DNA of 9,928 nucleotides from the NCBI GenBank assembly GCA_021828225.1, contig JAKASH010000062.1, positions 1-9,928 on the forward strand, in the 5' to 3' direction. Position numbers and translations under genes: made by a program. The notes under the pieces were generated by a model, which worked only from the letters and a program-made list of their open reading frames with translations, was not told the DNA's origin and did no database searches. The stretch's first letter is position 1. Each line of letters begins with the position of its first letter. The stretch is from Acidobacteriota bacterium. Its GTDB lineage: Bacteria > Acidobacteriota > Terriglobia > UBA7540. Positions 1 through 7,012 of this stretch are shown here, piece after piece.

Positions 1-702
1 GAGCGGACCCAGGAATTGATCGGATATCTGCCGGAAGAGCGCGGCCTCTATCGGCAGATGCGAATCCTCGAAATCCTGGTTTTCCTGGGCGCGCTGAAGG
101 GCCTCTCGGAATCGGAGGCGGAGCGCCGGGCTCGCACATGGCTCGAGCGGCTGGGCCTTGCCGACCGGGCCAACAACGAAGTCAATGATCTGTCGCGCGG
201 GATGCAGCAGAAAGTCCAGTTCATTGCGGCCATTCTTCATCGGCCGCCACTCGTGATTCTCGATGAGCCCTTCACCGGACTCGATCCCGTCAACTCTGCC
301 TTGATCAAGGATGTCATGCTCGATCTTCGCAATGAGGGCACCACCATCATCCTCTCGACTCACCGCATGGAGCAGGTGGAGCAGATGTGCGACTCCATTT
401 GCCTGATGAACAACGGACAGAAGATTCTGGATGGCGATCTGAAAGCCATCAAGAGGTCCTACGGCAACAATACGGTCCGAATCGAATTCAGTGGCGATCC
501 TGCTTTCATGCAACTTCCCGACATCATCGAAAGGACAAATTCTTATGGTGAAGTCGTGGAAATCACCCTGCGTCCAGGGGCCGATTCCCAGCAGATTCTG
601 AGGAGCGCCGTCGAACGCGGGGTGTACATTCGCCGCTTTGAGCTGGTCGAACCTCCGCTGAACGATATCTTTATTGAAAAGGTTTCGGAACGCAATGCGT
701 AA
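1..702 (+). CDS. ABC-2 exporter ATPase, NatA/YhaQ-like (5' partial)
   Basis: This is the ATP-hydrolysing subunit of an ABC-2 type exporter; it would sit on the cytoplasmic face and drive the permease encoded next. The reading frame is open from base 1, so the N-terminus and Walker A motif lie outside the window. Seen here are the Q-loop region with the GYLPEERGLY sequence typical of NatA-type ATPases (about nt 22-51), the signature LSRGMQQ (nt 190-210), Walker B VILDEP (nt 253-270), the D-loop GLDP, and the switch histidine in STHR (nt 361-363). About 80 residues of DUF4162-like C-terminal region follow. The TTG at 16 is in frame but lies inside the conserved domain, so it is not the real start. 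The cargo cannot be told; NatAB-type systems are known for sodium extrusion, but many relatives carry other substrates. Confidence 0.93.
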   Translation, partial: ERTQELIGYLPEERGLYRQMRILEILVFLGALKGLSESEAERRARTWLERLGLADRANNEVNDLSRGMQQKVQFIAAILHRPPLVILDEPFTGLDPVNSALIKDVMLDLRNEGTTIILSTHRMEQVEQMCDSICLMNNGQKILDGDLKAIKRSYGNNTVRIEFSGDPAFMQLPDIIERTNSYGEVVEITLRPGADSQQILRSAVERGVYIRRFELVEPPLNDIFIEKVSERNA

Positions 703-1966
703 GATCTGGCTCATCTTCAAACGCGAATACATCACCCGGGTGCGGACCAAAGCCTTTATCCTTGGGACACTGGCTCTACCCGTCCTTTCGATGCTCATTC
801 TCGGGATTTCCATTTTTGTCTCCGGCAGAAGCACCGGATATATGGTCAAGATTTCCATCGTGGACGAGGTCGGGGGACTCGGCAAAGCGGTCGAAAAGAG
901 TCTGACGGAGAGCAAGGCGGAGTTCCAGCCTGAAGTCAAGGTGGTTGAGATTGTCACCCATCCATCACCGCAGATTGAAGCGTACTTCAATTCGCAGGTA
1001 AAGAGCGGCGAACTCGGCGGTTTTCTGGTGCTTCCGAAAGGCCTGACGACAGGGGCCGCTTCTGCGCAGTTCCATGCCAGAACTTACCGTGCGATGGCTT
1101 TGCTCGGCCCCATCCAGCGGGCCGTCAGCGGCGCCATCATCTCGCATCGGCTGTCCGAAGAAGGGAAGCAGACCAGCACGATGCAGAACGTGTTCAAGCT
1201 GGCGCGGGTCAGGCTGGTCAATGTGTCGTCGCAGAGCCCGGGGGAGTCGGGTGACGACACTTTTGCTATCGCCATTATCGCCGGGATGGTCCTGTATATG
1301 ACGCTGATTGTCTATGGGATGTCCACCATGCGCTCGGTAATGGAGGAGAAGTCCACCCGCATTATTGAGATCCTGGTTTCCTCCATCAAGCCATTCGATT
1401 TGCTGACCGGAAAGATCGTGAGTGTGGCGGCGGTGGCGCTCACTCAGTACCTGGTTTGGGCCGTGACGATCGGAGTCTTGTTTGCCTCAGCCTCCGGCTT
1501 CGCTCAACTTGTGCGTCCGGGCTCGGCCGCTCCCAGCGTTCACCTGCCCCCTGAGCTACTGATCTACCTGGTGATTTTTTTCCTGGCGGGTTATTTCCTC
1601 TATGCGGCGCTCTATGCCACGGCCGGAGCCATTGTCTCAACCGATGAGGAAGCTCACCAGGTGCAGTTGCCTTTGACCCTGCTGATTGTCTGCAGCTTTC
1701 TGCTTTTCAATGTCATCCTGAACGATCCCAACTCGACCCTTTCCGTCGTGCTTTCCATCACGCCTTTTCTCTCGCCGATCCTGATGACGCTCCGCATCGC
1801 CATCGCGACTCCTCCCTTCTGGCAGATCGCGCTGGCGCTCATCCTTTCGATCCTGACAACGATCGGAGTGATCCGCCTCTCAGCTAAGATCTACCGGGTC
1901 GGCATCCTGATGTACGGGAAGCGGCCCTCCCTGAGAGAATTGCGCCGCTGGCTACGGTATTCCTAA
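695..1966 (+). CDS. ABC-2 type permease, NatB/YhaP-like
   Basis: This is the membrane subunit paired with the upstream ATPase. I chose the ATG at 695, giving 423 residues starting MRKIWLIFKREY; it overlaps the ATPase stop by 8 bases, which suggests translational coupling. A TTG at 674 would add seven residues and looks less likely. The layout is typical of the ABC-2 family: a first membrane segment at about residues 20-43, an extracytoplasmic domain of about 140 residues, then five or so membrane segments from about residue 188. The loop EEKSTRIIEILVSS (about residues 217-230) is the conserved cytoplasmic motif of NatB-like permeases, and the end KIYRVGILMYGKRPSL is also characteristic. Substrate unknown. 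Confidence 0.92.
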   Translation: MRKIWLIFKREYITRVRTKAFILGTLALPVLSMLILGISIFVSGRSTGYMVKISIVDEVGGLGKAVEKSLTESKAEFQPEVKVVEIVTHPSPQIEAYFNSQVKSGELGGFLVLPKGLTTGAASAQFHARTYRAMALLGPIQRAVSGAIISHRLSEEGKQTSTMQNVFKLARVRLVNVSSQSPGESGDDTFAIAIIAGMVLYMTLIVYGMSTMRSVMEEKSTRIIEILVSSIKPFDLLTGKIVSVAAVALTQYLVWAVTIGVLFASASGFAQLVRPGSAAPSVHLPPELLIYLVIFFLAGYFLYAALYATAGAIVSTDEEAHQVQLPLTLLIVCSFLLFNVILNDPNSTLSVVLSITPFLSPILMTLRIAIATPPFWQIALALILSILTTIGVIRLSAKIYRVGILMYGKRPSLRELRRWLRYS

Positions 1967-2015
1967 CATTGCGTTCGAAAAACCCAATGACTTATTCGGC
2001 AGACGCCCGTTGGTT

Positions 2016-2064
2016 GTAGCGCCGGGCTTTATGCCCGGCATGCCACCCTGAAGGGTGGCGCTAC
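2016..2064. repeat. Composite palindrome with three nested stems
   Basis: An outer stem GTAGCGCC (2016-2023) pairs perfectly with GGCGCTAC (2057-2064). Inside lie two further hairpins: GCCGGGC/GCCCGGC (2021-2027 with 2033-2039, loop TTTAT) and GCCACCCT/AGGGTGGC (2042-2049 with 2052-2059). The stems share a few bases at their edges, so the element could fold as a cloverleaf or as two tandem hairpins. It lies between two convergent genes, so it could end or protect transcripts from both sides, but no T-run follows it on either strand. It resembles REP/BIME-type dispersed elements. I recall similar gtagcgccgggcttta units in acidobacterial genomes, but could not check copy number. Confidence 0.8.
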
Positions 2065-2091
2065 TTGCGACAATTCGACCGGCCAATTGAT

Positions 2092-3168
2092 TCAGCGTCT
2101 GGGGCAGCACGCTCCCGGGGGAATCGGAGAACCGTGCGGGCAGGTTTGCGGATGTTTGAGGAAGATGCAGAGCTTTTCAGTGACTTCCGCACTTAGGCTG
2201 TGCTCGATCTTGCAGGCATTCTCATCCAACAGATCCTCATGGATCGCGAACAGCTCATAGAACAACCGCTCAGAGAGGCGATGGCGGCGGATCACCTCGA
2301 CCGCGCGCCGCTCTCCGTGCCGGGTGAATGAAAGCATGTCATCGCTGTCGAGCCGAACCAGCTCTTCCTGCGCCATCAGCAGGAAAGTGGCGCGGTTCTG
2401 CGCGAACTCCGGCAGCGCGGACGAGGGAAAGTCCGTCTTGCCGCTGTCCTCCTGGAAGTGCCAGACAGCCTTCAGCAGGTTTTCGATCAGTTCTTCCTCG
2501 TAAGCCGGGAAGACCGAAACCTCCGATAGCTTGCCGTGGTGGAGTTCGATGCGGCGCTCGGCCATGCGGCCGATGCCCGGATCGTGCGTCACCATGACGA
2601 TGGTGTGGCCTTCGCGATGCAGCTCAGTGAAAAGGCTCATCACCAGCGCTTCGTTCACTTCGTCCAGGTTTCCGGTCGGCTCATCGGCAAGAATCAGGTT
2701 GGGCTGGTTGATCAGCGCGCGAGCTACGCACACTCGCTGCTGTTCCCCGCCCGACAACTGTGACGGCAGATGATGAATCCGGTCGCCCAGTCCCACCCGC
2801 ACCAGCGCATCACGGGCCTCCGACTCTTCCGCCAGGCTGTGGAAATACTGCGCCAGCATGACGTTTTCGAGTGCCGTGAGGTACGGTACCAGATGGAACT
2901 GCTGGAAGACGAACCCGATCTTCTCCGCGCGGAAACGTGCGAGCTCGATCGATGAAAGCCGGCCGATTTCCTCGCCACCGATTTTCACGGAACCGTCGCT
3001 CGGTGAATCGAGGCCGCCAAGAATGTTCATCAGCGTGCTCTTGCCCGAACCGGATGGCCCCATCACGGCAATCCATTCTCCTTTGCCGACGGTGAACGAA
3101 ACCTCTCTCAAAGCTGCTACGGAGCTGCCGTACTCTCGGGTCAGATATTCAACTTCAATGAAAGCCAA
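2092..3168 (-). CDS. ABC ATPase (LolD/MacB type) fused to a C-terminal DtxR/MntR-like metalloregulator domain
   Basis: This last gene of the iron operon encodes 358 residues, against about 220-240 for a lone LolD/MacB-type ATPase. The ATPase part is intact: Walker A GPSGSGKS (37-44), Q-loop QQ (89-90), signature LSGGEQQ (138-144), Walker B LILADEP (158-164), D-loop GNLD, switch H195. Residues about 224-350 align by eye with DtxR-family repressors almost without gaps: a winged-helix-like part (224-290), then RRHRLSER (294-301), NACKIEH (317-323) and CPHGSPIP (343-350). DtxR metal ligands His79, Glu83, Cys102, Glu105 and His106 correspond to H296, E300, C319, E322 and H323; DtxR His98 is D315 here. 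No SH3 domain follows. The start is TTG at 3168, with AAAGGAG about 9 bases upstream inside the end of the preceding gene; 4 bases separate it from that stop. The ATPase presumably powers the two FtsX-like permeases; the role of the fused domain is unknown. Confidence 0.9.
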   Translation of the reverse strand: MAFIEVEYLTREYGSSVAALREVSFTVGKGEWIAVMGPSGSGKSTLMNILGGLDSPSDGSVKIGGEEIGRLSSIELARFRAEKIGFVFQQFHLVPYLTALENVMLAQYFHSLAEESEARDALVRVGLGDRIHHLPSQLSGGEQQRVCVARALINQPNLILADEPTGNLDEVNEALVMSLFTELHREGHTIVMVTHDPGIGRMAERRIELHHGKLSEVSVFPAYEEELIENLLKAVWHFQEDSGKTDFPSSALPEFAQNRATFLLMAQEELVRLDSDDMLSFTRHGERRAVEVIRRHRLSERLFYELFAIHEDLLDENACKIEHSLSAEVTEKLCIFLKHPQTCPHGSPIPPGACCPRR

Positions 3169-3172
3169 GTGC

Positions 3173-4408
3173 TTACTCTCCTTTAAGCGCGGTTGCCGGC
3201 TGAATTCTGCGCATGATTCCCACGGGGAAGAAAGTGGCAAGCATTGCCAGAAGGATGGTGCCCACCCAGACCAGCGGCAGCGTCCACCAGACGATGTTCA
3301 GGCTGACGCCAAAAAGCTGTTTGCCCACTTCAGAGGCCAGAAAGCCACCCAGGGCAAATCCCACCAGGCCGGCCACCAGGCCCAGGCTTGCGCCTTCCAC
3401 AACGAACAGCCGGCTGACGTCACGATTGCTCGCTCCCAGAGCCTTCATCACGGCGATGTCTTTCCGGCGCTCCAGCACAATTGCCGTCATCGTAGCCATA
3501 ACGCACAGAATAATAATAACCAGAATTAAACCCATTAATGAAATTAAAAGCCCCCGAATTGTGCGCAAGACTTTCCCTTGAGAATACACGATCTGGCGGA
3601 TCGGCCTGACGTCAAGCTGAGGGAAAACAGTGGCGATTTCGTGGACCCCGCGCTCGATGGCGTCGGCCCGGCCAGGGATATTCATCTCGATCAGGCTGAT
3701 TTTGTCCTTGAGGCCGGCCAGCTTTTGCAAGTCCGCCAGCCGGACAAAAACCTGGTCGTCTTCCGAGGAGCCGGTGGAGATCACTCGCACCACTCGAAGA
3801 GTTTGAGCAGCAGCCGGGCCCGCTGCGGAGCCGCCGCTCGGCGCGATGGCAAGCTTGACCGAGTCTCCCGGCTTCAGCCGGAAGCGCGCGGCAAGATTCG
3901 TGCCCACGGCGCAGGTGCCGGATTCAAGCTGGCTGCCATTCGTTCCCGCCTCCACGCGCCAGCCCGGCACAAGGCCGCGCATGGCGGCGAAGTCGGACCC
4001 GACGGCCACAATGTTCTCAAAGGTCGGCAGTCGCGGCTCCGATGGGACGCGTGAAATACGGGCCACCATGTACAAGACTGGAGCGGCCACAAGTCCCTTG
4101 ACCTTCGAGCGCAGCGACTCGACCTGTTCGAAAGTCGCTCCATCCATCAGCCCGCCCAGGGATGCCGGGCCGGACGACGCCACCGTCTTGCTGCTGAGAA
4201 CGACGTTGGCCCCGTAAGAGCGAAACTCCTCGGTCATCTTGCGATGCACATCGCTGTACAGGTTGAGCAGCGTCGAAGCAAGAGCGGCGCCAACCAGCAG
4301 GGAGATCACGGCCAGCGCGGCCTGCGGGCGCCGGACCACCAGCGAGCGAAACCAGAGCCGCCAGAAAAGCGACCGCCGGTTCCCAGATTGTTCCATCCTG
4401 TTATTCAT
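3173..4408 (-). CDS. MacB/FtsX-type ABC permease, second of the pair
   Basis: 411 residues with the MacB/FtsX layout: a membrane segment at about 30-50, a large extracytoplasmic domain (about 55-280), then three membrane segments (about 284-310, 335-360, 373-396). The cytoplasmic loop ERRKDIAVMKALGASN (313-328) is the conserved coupling motif of this permease class, and the end PATALKGE is also typical. The ATG at 4408 sits in ATGAATAA, overlapping the stop of the preceding gene by 8 bases; a second Met at residue 5 is an alternative. The ectodomain has SEDDQV (215-220) and a cysteine at 166, both with counterparts in the neighbouring permease. By analogy with the Campylobacter p19 locus it should act with its partner and the ATPase in iron uptake or periplasmic iron handling. 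Without that context it would be called MacB- or LolC-like. The second membrane segment is coded by an unusually AT-rich stretch. Confidence 0.88.
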   Translation of the reverse strand: MNNRMEQSGNRRSLFWRLWFRSLVVRRPQAALAVISLLVGAALASTLLNLYSDVHRKMTEEFRSYGANVVLSSKTVASSGPASLGGLMDGATFEQVESLRSKVKGLVAAPVLYMVARISRVPSEPRLPTFENIVAVGSDFAAMRGLVPGWRVEAGTNGSQLESGTCAVGTNLAARFRLKPGDSVKLAIAPSGGSAAGPAAAQTLRVVRVISTGSSEDDQVFVRLADLQKLAGLKDKISLIEMNIPGRADAIERGVHEIATVFPQLDVRPIRQIVYSQGKVLRTIRGLLISLMGLILVIIILCVMATMTAIVLERRKDIAVMKALGASNRDVSRLFVVEGASLGLVAGLVGFALGGFLASEVGKQLFGVSLNIVWWTLPLVWVGTILLAMLATFFPVGIMRRIQPATALKGE

Positions 4409-5675
4409 TTCGCAGCACCGCGGACGGCGACACGTTGAGTCCCTTGCGCAGCGGAACGACGCTTCCCGCCAGCGTCACCAGCAGAGCCAGCGCCAGAACA
4501 ATCGGCAAGATGACCCAGTGAATGCCGGTCGAGACACCGAAAACCTCCAGCGATAACCGGCTGGCCAACCAGCTTCCCAATCCGTATCCCACAACGCCGC
4601 CGGCCAATCCCACCGCAAAAGCTTCCAGTAGAAAGATCGAGGCCACGCGGGCGTTGGTGGCGCCCAGGGATTTGAACAGGCCGATTTCCGCGCGGCGCTC
4701 CAGAACCGTCGCGAACATCATGGAAGCCATGGCCAGAGCGGCCGTCACCAAAGCGGCAATAGCCAGCAGCGTCATCAGAAGGCCGATATTGTTGACGATT
4801 CTTCCTTCGGTCGCAGCCACTCGGTAAACCGGCTTGGCTTCCGCACCCGGAATCGCCTGCTGAATCTGATAGGCAATTGAGCTGACGTACGGCGAACAGT
4901 ACCAGCGCTCGTAGTCGGTCGGATTCATCCTGGTGATGTCGGACCGGCCAAAGGCATCCTCCGGCTTGGTCAGCGCGCTCACCTCCACTCGCCGCACTTT
5001 TCCCTCCAGGCCGGTGAACTGCTGGACGGCAGTGAGCGGTGCGAGAGCTTCGTCGTCCTCTTCGCCTCCTGTGCGAAGAATGCCGCTCACCTTCAGCGTC
5101 ATGCTTGAGGCGGGATTCCCCTCGCTGTGGAACGTGAGGCTGTCGCCGCGCTTGATTGCCAGATCATTCGCCAGCGCTACGCCGGCGAGGCATTCAGAAG
5201 AATCATCACCCGGCCAACTGCCTTGGACGTTCCAGGCCGGATGAAGCTTTTCGAGGCCTGTCTCGAAAACGTCGCCGTGATCTACCTGCAAAGCATGGTT
5301 GAACCAGCTTCCGATGACCACGATCCGGTGGCCGTTCACCGTGGCCGGCGCGTATAGAAAGGGAGCGAAGGCCATGATGTTGTTGCGCCAAAAAATCTTC
5401 TTCAGGCTGACCAGGCTTGCTTCATGAAGAAAAGCTCCGGCACCCGCGGGCCGGTAATCCACTCCGCCTACGGCGATGGAAAGGCTGTCGGACGCCGGGG
5501 TCACGGAGATGTTGGCGCCGAACGAGCGCAGCTCGCGAGCCACCCTGTCTTTCACGCTGAGTGAAAGCGTGGCCACCGCCGTGGTCACGGCAATGCCCAT
5601 GGCCACGGCAGCCACTCCCAGAAGTTTGCGCCGGCGACGCCGTGTGAGCGACCGACCGACAATTCTGCTTAACAT
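4401..5675 (-). CDS. MacB/FtsX-type ABC permease, first of the pair
   Basis: I chose the ATG at 5675 (424 residues, MLSRIVGRSL, then an arginine run before the first membrane segment at about 19-40). It begins 4 bases after the FTR1 stop and gives the usual FtsX start. In-frame ATG at 5702 and TTG at 5708 would overlap FTR1 by more and add residues that look unlike the family. An ectodomain (about 45-290) is followed by three membrane segments (about 297-324, 343-371, 386-407). ERRAEIGLFKSLGATN (326-341) is the conserved coupling loop. The ectodomain contains GGEEDDEAL (203-211), cysteines at 162 and 260, and the segment YERWYCSPY (255-263), which stands out as a possible family-specific motif. 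It would pair with the next permease as a heterodimer driven by the downstream ATPase. The substrate is inferred to be iron-related from FTR1 next door. Confidence 0.86.
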   Translation of the reverse strand: MLSRIVGRSLTRRRRRKLLGVAAVAMGIAVTTAVATLSLSVKDRVARELRSFGANISVTPASDSLSIAVGGVDYRPAGAGAFLHEASLVSLKKIFWRNNIMAFAPFLYAPATVNGHRIVVIGSWFNHALQVDHGDVFETGLEKLHPAWNVQGSWPGDDSSECLAGVALANDLAIKRGDSLTFHSEGNPASSMTLKVSGILRTGGEEDDEALAPLTAVQQFTGLEGKVRRVEVSALTKPEDAFGRSDITRMNPTDYERWYCSPYVSSIAYQIQQAIPGAEAKPVYRVAATEGRIVNNIGLLMTLLAIAALVTAALAMASMMFATVLERRAEIGLFKSLGATNARVASIFLLEAFAVGLAGGVVGYGLGSWLASRLSLEVFGVSTGIHWVILPIVLALALLVTLAGSVVPLRKGLNVSPSAVLRNE

Positions 5676-5679
5676 AGGC

Positions 5680-6945
5680 TTAGCGGAAGTACCGTGCCGC
5701 ATGCGCAAGCGCGGTCCTGGAAATAATCAGCATGTTGTTCCGAACCAGGTAGTCGATGTGAATGGGATTGCAGCCGCCGGCGGACCCGATGGTCGGAATG
5801 TAAATCGCCGAACCACAGTTTCTGCAAATAACGTTCTGGCCTTGCTGATAGTACCCCTCGTCGCCGCAGATCTGGCACGCGTCGAGACCAACGCGAACGG
5901 TGTCCGAAGAGTCGACGATGGCAATGAAACGAACCTCCGCTCCGTCGATGGCGACCTGATAATGATGGAGCTTATGATCCTTGAGCTGCGCCACCGGAAC
6001 GCGAACAACATTATTGATGATGGTCAGTGGAATGGGCGGCTTTACAGCTTGCGCCACCCGCGAGTAGACAAAGTCGGCGCTAATCAGGATGATAACGACC
6101 AGTCCCACGGCGCTAGTGGCCGTCTTCCAGAAGCGGTCGCGCTTCTGCCCCGCAAGAACCTTACGACGCGCGGGCCCGGACATCTGCACAAGGTCCGATT
6201 CTGAAGCCGAGCCGGACTTGATCTTCTGCGCCAGCACCATAAACAGACAGAGAGCTACGACGGCGATAAAGAAAAACGAGTCACTGTTGGCGATGGGGCC
6301 GATGATGGCCATCGCGCGCGGTCCCGAGGGAAGGATCTGAGCCTCAGAAAGCTCGTGGTAGCCGGAAATCACCAGTTGCACGGCGATCACCAGGAGCACG
6401 AGGCTGGTGACGCTGAAGAACTTGCGGATGTCGACCTTGATGCTTCCTTTGAAAAACGCAACGCCCAGCCCGATGGCCAGCGCCAGGCCCAGCACGGCTC
6501 CCATGAAGTTCATCAGCTCCGTGGTTTGCAGGGATACCGCGCTGAGAAAGATGGCCGTCTCGGCGCCCTCGCGAGCCACCATCAGCAGGACAAACGCAAA
6601 GACTCCCCACGCGCCCGAGCGGCTTTGACCGACCGAAAGAGTGGAAATTCTGCTTTCGATTTCCTGCTTGAGCCCCTTCGACGCCCGCATCATCCAGACC
6701 ACCACGGAGGCGACAAAGAGCGCGCCCACCATCATCATCCAGCCTTCGTATGCGTCTTCGCTGATGGCCCACTTTTGAAGGAAATACGCCGCGGCCGCGC
6801 TGATGGCGACCGCCGTGCCAACTCCCCACCAGACGAAGCGGTTCCAGTCCTCCCGGCCGGCCTTCTTGAGATAACTGAGAACGATTCCAACAATGAGCGC
6901 GGCTTCAACGCCTTCACGCAACGTGATCACTAACGAGTCAAACAT
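5680..6945 (-). CDS. FTR1-family iron permease fused to a C-terminal DUF2318 domain
   Basis: A 421-residue inner-membrane iron permease. Two REGxE motifs, REGVE (10-14) and REGAE (125-129), lie in the first and fourth predicted membrane helices; they are the iron-binding signature of FTR1/EfeU/FetM proteins. About seven membrane segments run to about residue 240, and an eighth (about 278-297) leads into an extracytoplasmic tail. The tail contains DACQICGDEGYY, CRNCG and GGCNPI, with cysteines at 357, 360, 374, 377 and 392, matching DUF2318, which in the Campylobacter jejuni p19 locus is a separate protein beside the FTR1-like permease. The tail probably binds a metal or redox centre and hands iron or electrons to the permease; this is inferred. 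The ATG at 6945 has AGGA at a suitable distance and puts REGVE in the usual place. Confidence 0.93.
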   Translation of the reverse strand: MFDSLVITLREGVEAALIVGIVLSYLKKAGREDWNRFVWWGVGTAVAISAAAAYFLQKWAISEDAYEGWMMMVGALFVASVVVWMMRASKGLKQEIESRISTLSVGQSRSGAWGVFAFVLLMVAREGAETAIFLSAVSLQTTELMNFMGAVLGLALAIGLGVAFFKGSIKVDIRKFFSVTSLVLLVIAVQLVISGYHELSEAQILPSGPRAMAIIGPIANSDSFFFIAVVALCLFMVLAQKIKSGSASESDLVQMSGPARRKVLAGQKRDRFWKTATSAVGLVVIILISADFVYSRVAQAVKPPIPLTIINNVVRVPVAQLKDHKLHHYQVAIDGAEVRFIAIVDSSDTVRVGLDACQICGDEGYYQQGQNVICRNCGSAIYIPTIGSAGGCNPIHIDYLVRNNMLIISRTALAHAARYFR

Positions 6946-6967
6946 GCTGAATTCCTAATGAGTCTTG

Positions 6968-6987
6968 CCGGTTGCTTGCGAAACCGG
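6968..6987. repeat. Hairpin between the Fur-family gene and FTR1
   Basis: CCGGTT (6968-6973) pairs with AACCGG (6982-6987) across an 8-base loop, in the only sizeable gap inside the operon (67 bases). With no T-run after it on the minus strand it is not a classic terminator; it could be a processing site or a weak attenuator that sets the regulator-to-transporter ratio. The segment also contains TTGCGAA (6976-6982), the same 7-mer as each arm of the inverted repeat upstream of the Fur-family gene. Confidence 0.4.
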
Positions 6988-7012
6988 GGGAAGCCGTTTT
7001 CTGAGCCAGACC

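Noticed and set aside
2016..2064. Classic rho-independent terminator
   Set aside because: The stems are strong, but no T-run follows on either strand, so I kept it as a palindromic repeat with only a possible termination role.
2858..3529. Plus-strand open frame of 223 residues
   Set aside because: It lies antisense to the well-supported ATPase and permease genes, and its translation shows no domain or hydrophobic pattern; it is an overlap artefact of GC-rich coding sequence.
3173..5675. Calling the permeases and ATPase MacB or LolCDE (efflux or lipoprotein release)
   Set aside because: The fold class fits, but tight linkage to FTR1-DUF2318 and a Fur-type regulator matches the p19-type iron locus better, and no MacA-like or lipoprotein-release partner is present.
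5476..6204. Plus-strand open frame of 242 residues
   Set aside because: Antisense to the first permease and FTR1, whose motifs are clear; the translation is low in recognisable pattern.
6355..6933. Plus-strand open frame of 192 residues
   Set aside because: Antisense to FTR1; the His/Asp-rich translation reflects reversed hydrophobic codons.
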